DNA of 64,000 nucleotides from Alteriqipengyuania lutimaris. Its GTDB lineage: Bacteria; Pseudomonadota; Alphaproteobacteria; Sphingomonadales; Sphingomonadaceae. Positions 18,477 through 26,720 of the stretch are shown in pieces (within the stretch, counting starts at the first letter, position 1; every line of letters starts with the position of its first letter). The DNA is taken from positions 1,896,501-1,960,500 of the forward strand of contig NZ_QRBB01000001.1 of NCBI RefSeq assembly GCF_003363135.1, read 5' to 3'. The position numbers were made by a program, and so were the translations under genes. Under the pieces are notes generated by a model. The model had not been told where the DNA came from. It saw only the letters and a list, made by a program, of their open reading frames with translations, and searched no databases.

Positions 18477-18769
18477 TGCCCGATGACGGCCGCGAGGCCA
18501 CCGGCGGTTCCGCCGGAACGAAGGGGCAGCCCGCATTGCGCGAGGCTGCCCTTTTCGGTCTGTGCCCGCGATGCGGCGCCAGGACGCTGTTCGCCGGATG
18601 GATCGCCTTTGCCGAGAGGGGGCGGTCCCGTGGTCTCGACTTCTCGCGGTCCACCGTCGGCGACGGGCCCGCAGCCTTCCTCGCCGTGACCATCGGCGGA
18701 TTGCGCCTGTGCAGGGCGGCGCCGCTGTGGTCCGAATCCCGCCAGAAAGCACTTGAGGCAGGACGATGA
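18476..18769 (+). CDS. Degenerate DUF983 protein in the oxidase operon
   Basis: 97 residues. The start matches DUF983 proteins, small zinc-ribbon membrane proteins often found after ctaE: ALFGLCPRCGARTLFAGWIAF, and later GLDFSRSTVGDGPAAFLAV. From memory of the family, two things are missing: the second Cys pair, which usually precedes GLDF and is here GRSRGLDF, and the segment after GDGPAAF that forms the helical hairpin, since the frame jumps directly to a C-terminal-like LRLCRAAPLWSESRQKALEAG. The frame remains open and coupled to both neighbours, so this looks like an in-frame deletion that leaves a reduced protein or a decaying gene. Confidence 0.7.
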   Translation: MPDDGREATGGSAGTKGQPALREAALFGLCPRCGARTLFAGWIAFAERGRSRGLDFSRSTVGDGPAAFLAVTIGGLRLCRAAPLWSESRQKALEAGR

Positions 18770-19437
18770 ATATTTGGCAGCGCCTCCCGGTCATCCCGAC
18801 GATTATCGTCGCCCTGGCGGTTGCGATCATGATCGTACTCGGCTTCTGGCAGCTTGGCCGCGCGGACGAGAAGGCGGACCTTCTGGCGCGCTACGCCGCA
18901 GCCAAGGACATCGCCGACCCGGTCGAATGGCCAGGCGACAGCGAAGCCGCGCTCGAACAGCGGCTCTATCGCCGCAGCGCCTTCGATTGCGCGAAAGTGA
19001 CCGAGCTGACCGCTGTCGCAGGGACCAATTCCCGCGGATCGCGCGGATGGGCGCAGATCGCGGTGTGCGACCTGGCAGACGGAGGCGAGGCGCGTGTGGC
19101 GCTTGGCTGGACCCGCGCGCCCGAGGGCCCGCTGTGGAATGGCGGCGAGGTGACCGGCATCATCGCGCCCGGGCCGCGGCTCGTGGCCGATCCGCCGCGT
19201 GCCGGCCTGCTCGCGCTGGAGAGGCCTGATCCGTCCGACCTTCCGAACAATCACATGGCCTATGCGTGGCAATGGTTCCTCTTCGCGCTCACCGCGCTGG
19301 TGATCTACGGCCTTGCGGTGCGCAAGAAGGTGTTCGGTCCGCAGGGAGGCACACGTCATCCTGTGAAGCCGAGCGAGGATGACCGCGATCGTCCGGTCGA
19401 GCGGGCAGAGGACGACGAAGAAGAGGACCTGTTCTGA
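18766..19437 (+). CDS. SURF1-family oxidase biogenesis protein
   Basis: Inner-membrane factor that helps insert heme a into subunit I. 223 residues with the SURF1 layout: N-terminal helix (VIPTIIVALAVAIMIVLGFW) followed by QLGRADEKADLLARY, a periplasmic domain, and a C-terminal helix preceded by NNHMAYAWQWFLFALTALVI. LGFWQLGRA and NHMAYAWQWF are the family signatures. A highly acidic tail (ERAEDDEEEDLF) ends the protein. ATG overlaps the DUF983 stop. Confidence 0.92.
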   Translation: MNIWQRLPVIPTIIVALAVAIMIVLGFWQLGRADEKADLLARYAAAKDIADPVEWPGDSEAALEQRLYRRSAFDCAKVTELTAVAGTNSRGSRGWAQIAVCDLADGGEARVALGWTRAPEGPLWNGGEVTGIIAPGPRLVADPPRAGLLALERPDPSDLPNNHMAYAWQWFLFALTALVIYGLAVRKKVFGPQGGTRHPVKPSEDDRDRPVERAEDDEEEDLF

Positions 19438-19439
19438 CC

Positions 19440-20846
19440 ATGCGCTATGTGTCGACCCGGGGGCATGCGCCCGTGCTCGATTTCGAAGGTGTCACGCTGA
19501 CGGGCCTCGCCAGCGATGGCGGGCTCTATCTGCCGGAAGAGTATCCCGCGTTCGGCAGGGACGAGATCGCCGCGATGCGCGGCATGCCCTATGCCCAGCT
19601 AGCGGCGCGGGTAATGGCGCCTTTCACCGCGCCCTGCGTGTCCGAGGATGATCTGCTGGCCCTGTGCGAAACCGCCTATGGCCGCTTCGACCACGCCGAT
19701 GTCACGCCGCTGACGCGGATCGATGAGCGGCACCACCTCCTCGAACTCTTCCACGGCCCGACGCTCGCCTTCAAGGATGTGGCGCTGCAACTGCTCGGCC
19801 TGCTGTTCGAGCGTTTCCTGAAGACGCAGGAGCGCCCGCTGACGATCATCGGCGCGACCAGTGGCGATACCGGGTCGGCCGCGATCCACGCGGTGGCGGG
19901 GCGCGACAATGTCGAGATATTCATGCTCCACCCCGAAGGCCGGGTGAGCGAGATCCAGCGCCGCCAGATGACCACCATCGACGCGCCGAACGTGCACAAC
20001 ATCGCGATCGGCGGCAGCTTCGACGATGCGCAGAGATACGTGAAGCGCATGTTCGGCGATGCGGCACTGACCGATCGGATCGCGGTCGGCGCGGTCAATT
20101 CGATCAACTGGGCGCGGCTGATGGCGCAGGTCGTGTACTATTTCCACGCCGCACTCCAGCTCGGCGGGCCCGATCGCAAGGTCGCCTTCAGCGTTCCTAC
20201 GGGCAATTTCGGCGATGTGTTTGCGGGCTACGTCGCGGCGCAGATGGGCCTTCCGGTCGAGCGGCTGATCGTCGCGACGAACAAGAACGACATCCTCGCG
20301 CGCGCCATCCGCGACGGCGACTATTCGGTGGGCGAGAGCCACGCGACGATCACGCCGTCGATGGATATCCAGGTCAGCTCCAATTTCGAACGCCTGCTGT
20401 TCGAGGCGAACGGGCGCCATGCGGCTGCGCTGACCGCCCAGATGCAGGGCTTCGGCAAGAGTGGCCGCCTGGCGCTCGACCCCGGGCAGCGCGAGGGGAT
20501 CGCCGCCATGTTCGCAGCGGAGCGCGCCACGCCCGAAGAGACGCTGGCGGCGCTGCGCTGGGCGCACGAGACATGTGGCGAGGTGATCGACCCGCATACC
20601 GCGGTGGGCCTGCACGCGGCGCGCGCGCTTGCCGATACGATCGACCCGGACGTGCCGATCGTCACGCTCGCCACCGCGCACCCTGCGAAATTCCCCGACG
20701 CGGTGGAGCAGGCAATCGAGGCCAAGGCCGATCTGCCGGCGCGCGTGGGCGATCTGTTCGCACTGGACGAACGCTCCGAAACGCTGCCCGCCGATTACGA
20801 CACCGTGCGCGACTACATCGCAGCGAACGCCAGCGGCGCGCGCTGA
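19440..20846 (+). CDS. thrC: Threonine synthase
   Basis: PLP enzyme converting O-phosphohomoserine to threonine. 468 residues of the long (fungal/proteobacterial) class: MRYVSTRGHAPVLDFEGVTL at the N-terminus, the PLP Lys in LFHGPTLAFKDVALQ (near residue 110), GATSGDTGSAAIHAV, and VPTGNFGDVFAGYVA. The gene starts 2 bases after SURF1 and overlaps the methyltransferase gene by one base, so it belongs to the tail of the oxidase transcription unit although its job is amino-acid synthesis. Confidence 0.97.
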   Translation: MRYVSTRGHAPVLDFEGVTLTGLASDGGLYLPEEYPAFGRDEIAAMRGMPYAQLAARVMAPFTAPCVSEDDLLALCETAYGRFDHADVTPLTRIDERHHLLELFHGPTLAFKDVALQLLGLLFERFLKTQERPLTIIGATSGDTGSAAIHAVAGRDNVEIFMLHPEGRVSEIQRRQMTTIDAPNVHNIAIGGSFDDAQRYVKRMFGDAALTDRIAVGAVNSINWARLMAQVVYYFHAALQLGGPDRKVAFSVPTGNFGDVFAGYVAAQMGLPVERLIVATNKNDILARAIRDGDYSVGESHATITPSMDIQVSSNFERLLFEANGRHAAALTAQMQGFGKSGRLALDPGQREGIAAMFAAERATPEETLAALRWAHETCGEVIDPHTAVGLHAARALADTIDPDVPIVTLATAHPAKFPDAVEQAIEAKADLPARVGDLFALDERSETLPADYDTVRDYIAANASGAR

Positions 20847-21730
20847 TGGCACAGCTGCGCCTCGAACCGCAGCTGATGATCGGCGACGCGTGGGATGACT
20901 ATGCGCTGGTCGACAGCGGCCATGGGCGAAAGCTCGAACGCTTCGGCCCCTACCGCTTCATCCGGCCCGAGCCGCAGGCCATGTGGTCTCCGCGTGAGGC
21001 AGACTGGCAGGCCGATGGCGAATTCGTCCCCGGTGCGGACGAGGATGGCGGCGGGCGCTGGGATCTGTCGCCCGAAGTGGCCGATTCGTGGGAGCTGGCG
21101 TGGGACGATGTGCGCTTCCGCGCGCAGTGCACCCCGTTCCGCCATCTCGGCTTCTTCCCCGACATGGCGCCGGTGTGGGACTGGATGCGCGGCGAGCTGG
21201 CGGCGACGCATGATCCGCAGACGCTCAACATGTTCGGCTATACCGGGGTCGGCACGCTCGCGCTCAGCCGGTGCGGCCCCGTCACCCATGTCGATGCGAG
21301 CAAGAAATCGGTCGCCCAGGCGCGCAACAATGCTGCGCTGGCCGGGATGGAAGAGCGCCCGATCCGCTGGCTGGTCGACGATGCGGCCAAGTTCGCCGCG
21401 CGCGAAGTCCGCCGCGAAAACCGCTATGACGGGATCATCCTCGACCCGCCCAAGTTCGGGCGCGGGCCGAAGAACGAGACCTGGCGAATCGAGGAGGGCC
21501 TCAGCCCCCTGATCGCCGATTGCCGCCGGTTGCTCGACGACAACAGCCGCTTCCTGTTCCTCACCGTCTATGCCGTGCGGATGAGCAGCCTGTCGCTTGC
21601 CGCGCTGCTGGACGAGGCCTTTGCCGATGCGCCGGGCGTGGTCGAGCATGGCGACCTGGGCGTGCGTGAAGAGGGGGGAGGGCGTATTCTGCCGACCGCC
21701 ATCTTCGCAAGGTGGCGCAACAATGGCTAA
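20846..21730 (+). CDS. Class I SAM-dependent methyltransferase (RlmI/RlmK-like)
   Basis: 294 residues. The C-terminal two thirds is a Rossmann methyltransferase: TLNMFGYTGVGTLALSRCG (SAM-binding motif I), VTHVDASKKSVAQARNNAAL (acidic ribose contact), and the catalytic YDGIILDPPKFGRGPKNETW with DPPKFGRG, as in RNA m5C/m2G methyltransferases. The N-terminal 100 residues form the substrate-binding lead seen in RlmI-like proteins, without a clear PUA signature. An rRNA target is plausible but unproven. The start is coupled to the thrC stop (TGATG). Confidence 0.85.
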   Translation: MAQLRLEPQLMIGDAWDDYALVDSGHGRKLERFGPYRFIRPEPQAMWSPREADWQADGEFVPGADEDGGGRWDLSPEVADSWELAWDDVRFRAQCTPFRHLGFFPDMAPVWDWMRGELAATHDPQTLNMFGYTGVGTLALSRCGPVTHVDASKKSVAQARNNAALAGMEERPIRWLVDDAAKFAAREVRRENRYDGIILDPPKFGRGPKNETWRIEEGLSPLIADCRRLLDDNSRFLFLTVYAVRMSSLSLAALLDEAFADAPGVVEHGDLGVREEGGGRILPTAIFARWRNNG

Positions 21731-21739
21731 GGAGGCCCG

Positions 21740-22111
21740 ATGACCGACAGCCTGATCCTGACCGTCGCCGATCTCGAAACCGATGTCCTGACCGGCATCT
21801 ATTCCGAAGAGACGGGCAAGCCGCAGCCGCTGCGGATCACGATCGACGTGCACATGCGCCCGCAGCCGCACTACGACGCGGACACCACGCTCGACGCGAG
21901 CAAGAACTACATGGACCTGAAGCACGCCGCGACCGAGGCGCTGCCCCAAGGCCTGCATTTCAAGCTGATCGAGGCGGTGGCGGACCACATCTGCGAAACG
22001 CTGTTCCTGCAGGACAAGCGGATCGACGCGATCACGGTCAAGATCGTGAAACTGGCGATCGGGATCGGCAGCGAGAAGATCGGGATCACCCTGCATCGCG
22101 AGCGGCCCTGA
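21740..22111 (+). CDS. folB: Dihydroneopterin aldolase-like protein (FolB)
   Basis: 123 residues of the tunnelling fold. TVADLETDVLTGIYSEETGK contains the catalytic Glu region, KNYMDLKHAATEAL is the YxDl motif, FKLIEAVADHICETLF is the long helix, and DAITVKIVKLAIGIGSEKIG carries the conserved Lys. FolB cleaves dihydroneopterin in folate synthesis. No other folate-synthesis genes are adjacent, so an epimerase or related pteridine activity is possible. AGGAGG lies 8 bases upstream of the ATG. Confidence 0.83.
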   Translation: MTDSLILTVADLETDVLTGIYSEETGKPQPLRITIDVHMRPQPHYDADTTLDASKNYMDLKHAATEALPQGLHFKLIEAVADHICETLFLQDKRIDAITVKIVKLAIGIGSEKIGITLHRERP

Positions 22112-22112
22112 C

Positions 22113-22484
22113 ATGGGCGCGGCCGCGCCGGCGATCATCCGGGTGGATGCCTTGCCCGAGACCGCGCTCGAGGCGGCGGCAGCCTTTCATGCCGGGTGGA
22201 CGGAAAAGATCCGTAACGCCGCGGCCGATGGCCACGAATACGTGGTCGTGGTGATGCATCCCGCCCCTTACGATCATGCCGACTGGCGCCGTGCGGCGGC
22301 GCGCGATCTTGCGCGTGCGCACCCCGATCATTGCATCAATATCGTCGCCGGATCGAATGGCGGCGAAATCGCGCGAATGACCGAATTTCTCGGACGCGCA
22401 CCCGCGATCACCGGGCAATACTTGCCGCTCGCCGGAACAGGCGTGTGCGACGAGGGTAACGTGGATGATGACACGGAAGGTTGA
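22113..22484 (+). CDS. Hypothetical Rossmann-like protein before moaA
   Basis: 123 residues, cytoplasmic. YVVVVMHPAPYDHADWRRAAARDLARAHP and INIVAGSNGGEIARMTEFLG give an alternating strand-helix pattern resembling the second half of a short-chain dehydrogenase-like Rossmann fold, but no N-terminal nucleotide-binding glycine motif is present. It lies between folB and moaA; its end overlaps moaA by 20 bases. Function unknown; co-translation with moaA is suggested by the overlap only. Confidence 0.65.
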   Translation: MGAAAPAIIRVDALPETALEAAAAFHAGWTEKIRNAAADGHEYVVVVMHPAPYDHADWRRAAARDLARAHPDHCINIVAGSNGGEIARMTEFLGRAPAITGQYLPLAGTGVCDEGNVDDDTEG

Positions 22485-23535
22485 TCGCCTCGATTTCGCA
22501 CGGCCCGTTGCCGATAGAGCCACGGCCGGAGCGCCGCTGGTCGACACCTTCCGTCGACGGATAACCTACCTGCGCCTTTCGATCACCGATCGCTGCGACC
22601 TGCGCTGCACCTATTGCATGCCGGAGCGGATGACCTTCCTGCCCAAGGCGGACATCCTCTCGCTCGAAGAATCGTACCTGCTGGCCCGCGCCTTCATGGC
22701 GCGCGGCGTGCGCACGATCCGCCTGACCGGGGGCGAGCCGCTGGTGCGGCGCGACGCGATCGACCTCGTCCGCGCGATCGGCCGTCATGTCGGCAAAGAA
22801 CTCGACGAGGTGACGCTCACCACCAATGGTACGCAGCTCGCTGCCCACGCCGACGCCCTGGCGCGCGCGGGCGTGCGGCGGATCAATGTGTCGCTCGACA
22901 CGCGCGACCCCGAAACCTTCCGCAAGCTTTCGCGGCGCGATGTGCTTGGCAAGGTGCTGGAGGGTATCGCAGCGGCGAGCGAGGCGGGGCTGAAGGTCAA
23001 GCTCAACACGGTTGCGATGCGCGGGATCAATGATGACGAGATCCCCGATCTGGTCGCCTGGGCGCACACGCAGGGCCATGCCATCAGCCTGATCGAGACG
23101 ATGCCGCTGGGCGACGTGGACGAGGCGCGCGAGGATCGCTTCGTACCGCTGAGCGAAATCCGCCGCCAGCTCGACGCGCGCTGGACGCTGCGCCCCAGCG
23201 ATGCCTCGACCCCGGGCCCTTCGCGCTATTTCGACGCCATTGGCAAGGATGGGGCCGAAACCGGCGGGCGAATCGGCTTCATCACGCCGATGAGCGACAA
23301 TTTCTGCGAGGGCTGCAACCGCCTGCGGGTGACCGCGACCGGGCAGCTCTATCCCTGCCTCGGCGGGGGCGAGCAGGTCGATCTGCGCGCCGCACTGCGC
23401 TCCGAGACGCCCGACACGCGCGTGGCCGATGCGCTCGATATGGCGATGGCGATCAAGCCGGAGCGGCACGACTTCCGGATCGGCGCGGGAGAGAAGCCCA
23501 CGCAGGCCCGACACATGTCGGTGACGGGCGGCTGA
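22465..23535 (+). CDS. moaA: GTP 3',8-cyclase MoaA
   Basis: Radical SAM enzyme that starts molybdenum-cofactor synthesis by rearranging GTP. 356 residues: N-terminal cluster motif SITDRCDLRCTYCMPERM (CxxxCxxC), LTGGEPLVRRD, and the C-terminal second cluster FCEGCNRLRVTATGQLYPC. Ends in a Gly pair (VTGG), as needed for MoaA activity in characterised enzymes. The chosen ATG overlaps the upstream gene; a few in-frame residues of start uncertainty remain. It heads the moaA-moaD-moaE cluster. Confidence 0.96.
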   Translation: MMTRKVDRLDFARPVADRATAGAPLVDTFRRRITYLRLSITDRCDLRCTYCMPERMTFLPKADILSLEESYLLARAFMARGVRTIRLTGGEPLVRRDAIDLVRAIGRHVGKELDEVTLTTNGTQLAAHADALARAGVRRINVSLDTRDPETFRKLSRRDVLGKVLEGIAAASEAGLKVKLNTVAMRGINDDEIPDLVAWAHTQGHAISLIETMPLGDVDEAREDRFVPLSEIRRQLDARWTLRPSDASTPGPSRYFDAIGKDGAETGGRIGFITPMSDNFCEGCNRLRVTATGQLYPCLGGGEQVDLRAALRSETPDTRVADALDMAMAIKPERHDFRIGAGEKPTQARHMSVTGG

Positions 23536-23536
23536 C

Positions 23537-23779
23537 ATGGCGGTGCGCGTGCTGTTCCTGGGCCCGTTGAGAGACATGGCGGGCATGGCGGAAACCGAAT
23601 TGCCCGCGCCCCTCAATTGGGACGGACTGCTGGCCGCCGTGCCCTCCGAAGTTGCGGAGCAGCTTCGCGAAAGCCAGGTCCATGTCGCCTGCGCGGGCAA
23701 GGTGTTGACCGACAAGACCACGCTCGCCGCGCAGGATGGCGATGAAGTGGCGCTGCTACCCCCGGTGAGCGGGGGCTGA
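23537..23779 (+). CDS. moaD: Molybdopterin synthase sulfur carrier subunit MoaD
   Basis: 80-residue ubiquitin-like small subunit. The sequence starts VRVLFLGPLRDMAGM and ends in the essential C-terminal diglycine (LLPPVSGG), which is thiocarboxylated and then donates sulfur in the active site of MoaE. One base separates it from moaA, and its stop shares a base with the moaE start (TGATG), so the two synthase subunits are translationally coupled. Confidence 0.95.
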   Translation: MAVRVLFLGPLRDMAGMAETELPAPLNWDGLLAAVPSEVAEQLRESQVHVACAGKVLTDKTTLAAQDGDEVALLPPVSGG

Positions 23780-24276
23780 TGGCCCGGCTCACGCTCGACA
23801 CTCCCGCCGATGTGCGCCTCCTCGACAGCGGCCTCTCGGTCGGCGAGGCGCTGGCCGCGTTCAACGCCGCGTATCCCCAGGCGGGCGGGATCGCGACCTT
23901 CCTCGGCAAGGTTCGCCCGGAGGAAGACGGCGATCCGGCAGACAGGGTGCACGTTCTCGAACTCAGCCATTACGAGCCGCTGACCCTTCCGGGCATGCGC
24001 GATCTCGCAGGGCAAGCAATGGAGCGCTGGCCGCTCGACGGGGTGCTGGCGTGGCACCGGGTGGGTGTGATGCATCCGGGCGAGGCGATCGTGCTGGTTG
24101 CCGCCGCCGCCCGCCATCGCCGCGATGCTTTCCACGCGGTCGATTTCCTGATGGACTACCTCAAGAGCGCGGCGTGGTTATGGAAGCGCGAAAAGCGTGG
24201 GCCCAGGGGAGAGGGCGCATGGCATTGGATCGAGCCGCGCGCGCAGGATTTCGCGGATCGCAATCGGTGGGAATAG
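23779..24276 (+). CDS. moaE: Molybdopterin synthase catalytic subunit MoaE
   Basis: 165-residue large subunit, partner of MoaD, converting cyclic pyranopterin monophosphate to molybdopterin. The family motifs are ATFLGKVRPEEDG, LELSHYEPLT, WHRVGVMHPGEAIVLVAAAA and the active-site stretch HRRDAFHAVDFLMDYLKSAA followed by WLWKREKR. The first ~25 residues (LDTPADVRLLDSGLSVGEAL) form a lead-in typical of MoaE. Last gene of the moa cluster. Confidence 0.95.
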   Translation: MARLTLDTPADVRLLDSGLSVGEALAAFNAAYPQAGGIATFLGKVRPEEDGDPADRVHVLELSHYEPLTLPGMRDLAGQAMERWPLDGVLAWHRVGVMHPGEAIVLVAAAARHRRDAFHAVDFLMDYLKSAAWLWKREKRGPRGEGAWHWIEPRAQDFADRNRWE

Positions 24277-24317
24277 GCGCTGGGACAAAGCGCTAGGGCC
24301 GAAATAATTCGCGCGGT

Positions 24318-24331
24318 TTGATCCAGATCAA
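24318..24331 (+). promoter_or_regulatory. Perfect FNR/Anr-type box
   Basis: TTGATCCAGATCAA at 24318-24331 matches the FNR consensus TTGATnnnnATCAA at all ten fixed positions. Its centre is about 65 bases before the ATG of the following membrane gene. Ten fixed bases would be expected by chance about 0.06 times on one strand of 64 kb at equal base use, and less in GC-rich DNA. This implies oxygen-dependent control by an FNR or FnrL-type regulator. Confidence 0.75.
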
Positions 24332-24388
24332 GGAATGATCGCTTCGGCGGGTGCAAACCGCTTCTCGAACACAACGAGGAGCAAGCCA

Positions 24389-24925
24389 ATGTCCGAACGT
24401 CTGAACAGCGCCGCAGTCGCCGAAAAGGCGATCGTCCATGCCGATCTGCCGGCCCTGCGCGGAAGTGCGCAGCAGCTTTTCGATCAGCCCAGTCTGGGCC
24501 TCGCCGAAGCGCTGGGCGGGCGCGACCGCGAAGCGAACGTCGCAGCGGCTCTGCCGAACATCCGGCAGGACGTCGACCGGACCTTCGAAATGCCGACCGC
24601 GCTCTACGGCGCAACCGTGGCGCTCTATCTCGGCTTTATTGCGGTGCTCGGGATCGGGCTGGCGACACCCGGCCTCGCGCTGCCGATGGCGATCTTCGCG
24701 ATCTTCATCGTCGGGCTGTTCGCGGCCCCCGCGCTCTGGCTCGGCCTGGGGCGCAAGCCCGAAGCCAAGGCGATGAGCTATGGCGACCTGATGCGGCACG
24801 GCATCATGACCCATACGGGGCTGCTCAAGGGCCGCGACGCCGCCATCCAGATGATGATCCTGCCGGTTCTGATCATGGTCTGGGCGATGACGGTGCTGGT
24901 GATCGCGGGCGTGGTCGCTGCCTGA
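24389..24925 (+). CDS. Membrane protein of unknown function behind an FNR box
   Basis: 178 residues from ATG 24389 (GAGGAGC about 9 bases upstream). A soluble N-terminus of about 75 residues (LPALRGSAQQLFDQPSLGLA) is followed by helices ALYGATVALYLGFIAVLGIG, LPMAIFAIFIVGLFAAPALW and, after a short loop, IQMMILPVLIMVWAMTVLVI. Histidines occur at HGIMTHTG between helices 2 and 3. I do not recognise the family. The FNR box implies expression at low oxygen; the upstream moa genes and the oxidase operon 6 kb away offer a respiratory context, but no direct link is visible. Confidence 0.75.
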   Translation: MSERLNSAAVAEKAIVHADLPALRGSAQQLFDQPSLGLAEALGGRDREANVAAALPNIRQDVDRTFEMPTALYGATVALYLGFIAVLGIGLATPGLALPMAIFAIFIVGLFAAPALWLGLGRKPEAKAMSYGDLMRHGIMTHTGLLKGRDAAIQMMILPVLIMVWAMTVLVIAGVVAA

Positions 24926-24963
24926 CCGGCACGCGACGAAGCGAGCAAAGACGCGAGAAAGGG

Positions 24964-24992
24964 GCGCGGGGTCGATCGGTTCGATCCCGCGC
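24964..24992. terminator. Bidirectional hairpin between convergent genes
   Basis: Stem GCGCGGG(G)TCGA paired with TCGA(T)CCCGCGC around a short loop, located between the convergent membrane and lipoprotein genes. The T-tracts are weak on both sides (TTCTCG on plus, CCTTTCTCG on minus), so efficiency is uncertain. Confidence 0.5.
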
Positions 24993-25021
24993 TTCTCGTC
25001 GTGGGTGAACGCCGATTGTGG

Positions 25022-25603
25022 CTAGCGCGGCGCGAGCTCGGCCAGCGCGGCGTCCTGCTGCTCGATCAGGCGCGCCACCTCGTCACGCGTATCGACGATC
25101 GGCGCGACGGGCTCTCCGGCCACGGACCGCGTCGCCACCAGCGTATCGAGATCGGCCAGCGGGATCGCGGTGCGTGCCCGGATGGAGCGCAGATTGGCAT
25201 AGGCCACCTCGGCGCGGCCCCAGCTCTTGGAGCCGGTCGACCCGCGCGCGCGAACGGCTGCGCGCGCCGCGGGAAGCGCGGCTTCGAAGTCGGCATCGGC
25301 GGCGCGCGCCTGCGCCTCCAGCTGGGCGACTCGCTCCGCCAGATCGTTCGAGAGGCCGGGGGGCGGGGGCGCAGGCGGGGCGGACGGCGCGGGCTGGAGC
25401 GTCCCTTGCACCGGCGCTGCGCTGTCGCCGTCCGCGTCTCCCAGGCAATCGCCTGTGGGCTGCGGATACTGGCCCGTCGCCCGCTCGGCATCGCGCAGGG
25501 CAAGCGAGGGATAGTCCTTCTCGGGCGCGCTGGCGCAGGCCGACAGGGCAAGTGCGGTGGCAAGAGCAGCGGTGGGGGCCAGGGCGAGGCGCGAAGCATT
25601 CAT
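25022..25603 (-). CDS. Hypothetical lipoprotein
   Basis: 193 residues. The signal peptide ends in a lipobox (LALSACAS, Cys near residue 23). The mature protein has a Pro-rich linker ([12 protein letters not shown]) and a predicted long helix ([20 protein letters not shown]) that could form a coiled coil, followed by a helical C-terminus. Probably an outer-membrane-attached periplasmic protein. Family not recognised. It is divergent from rplU and convergent with the FNR-box gene. Confidence 0.7.
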   Translation of the reverse strand: MNASRLALAPTAALATALALSACASAPEKDYPSLALRDAERATGQYPQPTGDCLGDADGDSAAPVQGTLQPAPSAPPAPPPPGLSNDLAERVAQLEAQARAADADFEAALPAARAAVRARGSTGSKSWGRAEVAYANLRSIRARTAIPLADLDTLVATRSVAGEPVAPIVDTRDEVARLIEQQDAALAELAPR

Positions 25604-25693
25604 GCGCGCGTCCTTAGCATGTCGCCACGCATCGGGTAGGGGTGAAGCAGCGCCCGGAAGGGATCGACAGGCGGATTTCTCGCCCGCCCGGCG

Positions 25694-25722
25694 TTGACTT
25701 TGGCAAAACCATCCCATAAGTG
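25694..25722 (+). promoter_or_regulatory. Predicted promoter of rplU-rpmA
   Basis: A -35 box TTGACT at 25694-25699, a 17-base spacer and a weaker -10 region TAAGTG at 25717-25722 (CATAAG overlaps it). A leader of about 90 bases then precedes rplU. Its length would allow leader regulation, but no structure with a clear role was found. Confidence 0.4.
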
Positions 25723-25819
25723 CGCCCTTCTTTGGGGGGCACGCCAATGGTGTTGCCCACTGATACGCTTTTCCGTGAGGAAGAGTGTCATAGCAAAACG
25801 ATTGAAAGTGTTGAAACCG

Positions 25820-26353
25820 ATGTTCGCAGTGGTGCGCACGGGCGGCAAGCAATACCGGGTTGCCGCCGGAGACAAAATCGCGGTCGAAAAGCTCGCAGGC
25901 GAAGCCGGCGATACGATCACGCTGGGCGATGTCCTGCTGGCGGGTGAGGGCGACGACCTCGCCGACGCCTCCAAGGTGTCGGTCTCGGCGGAGATCATCG
26001 CTCAGGCCAAGAGCGAGAAGGTGGTGATCTTCAAGAAGCGCCGCCGTCACAATTATCGCCGCAAGGCGGGCCATCGCCAGCAGATGACGCTGCTGCGCAT
26101 TGTCGACGTCGGCGAAGGCTCCAAGAAGGCCGCCGCGAAGAAGCCTGCCGCCAAGAAGGCGGACGAGGCTCCGGCGACCGAAGACAAGGCTGCGGACAAG
26201 GCGCCCGCCAAGAAGGCTCCGGCCAAGAAGGCGAGCACGGCGAAGACGGCTTCGGCCGAGAAGCCCGCCGCCAAGAAGGCTGCGCCGAAGAAGACCGCGG
26301 CCACCAAGGCCCCGGCCAAGAAGGCGGCTGACAAGGATTCGGGCGACGCGTAG
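25820..26353 (+). CDS. rplU: Ribosomal protein L21 with a long Lys/Ala-rich C-terminal extension
   Basis: Residues 1 to about 103 are a normal bacterial L21: [40 protein letters not shown] and MTLLRIVDV. Instead of ending there, the frame continues for about 74 residues of repeated [13 protein letters not shown]-type sequence with acidic breaks ([13 protein letters not shown]), resembling histone H1 or AlgP-like tails. The ATG at 25820 gives the family N-terminus; the frame upstream is open but not L21. The tail is in frame, uninterrupted and compositionally coding, so it is not an assembly artefact as far as sequence shows. Partner gene rpmA follows after 31 bases. Confidence 0.93.
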   Translation: MFAVVRTGGKQYRVAAGDKIAVEKLAGEAGDTITLGDVLLAGEGDDLADASKVSVSAEIIAQAKSEKVVIFKKRRRHNYRRKAGHRQQMTLLRIVDVGEGSKKAAAKKPAAKKADEAPATEDKAADKAPAKKAPAKKASTAKTASAEKPAAKKAAPKKTAATKAPAKKAADKDSGDA

Positions 26354-26384
26354 GCGTTGCTCAAACGGATAAGGACGAAGCGCA

Positions 26385-26654
26385 ATGGCACATAAGAAAG
26401 CAGGCGGCTCATCGCGGAACGGTCGCGATTCGGCAGGCCGTCGTCTTGGCGTGAAGAAGTTCGGCAGCGAAGGCGTTGTCGCGGGCAACATTATCGTGCG
26501 TCAGCGCGGGACCAAGTTCTATGCGGGCAGCAATGTCGGCATGGGCAAGGACCACACGCTGTTTGCGCTCACCGACGGTATTGTACGCTTCCACGACGGT
26601 AAGCTCGGCCGCAAATACGTATCGGTCGACATGCTCGCGCAAGCGGCAGAATAA
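26385..26654 (+). CDS. rpmA: Ribosomal protein L27
   Basis: 89 residues with the universal N-terminus [20 protein letters not shown] that reaches the peptidyl-transferase centre, followed by [20 protein letters not shown] and [14 protein letters not shown]. No N-terminal cleavage motif of the Firmicutes type is present. Co-transcribed with rplU and followed by a terminator. Confidence 0.98.
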   Translation: MAHKKAGGSSRNGRDSAGRRLGVKKFGSEGVVAGNIIVRQRGTKFYAGSNVGMGKDHTLFALTDGIVRFHDGKLGRKYVSVDMLAQAAE

Positions 26655-26720
26655 GCGGACGGTTCACGAACAGGGCCGTCCAACGAGGCGGCCCCGCCGG
26701 AGGTAGCATCCGGCCATCGA

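Noticed and set aside
24964..24992. GGTTCGATCC resembling a tRNA T-arm
   Set aside because: It forms the loop and stem of an inverted repeat between convergent genes. No acceptor stem, anticodon arm or CCA context surrounds it.
26128..26353. Lys/Ala tail of L21 as a frameshift or misassembly
   Set aside because: The frame is continuous with the L21 core, ends at a normal stop 31 bases before rpmA, and the tail keeps a regular codon pattern.
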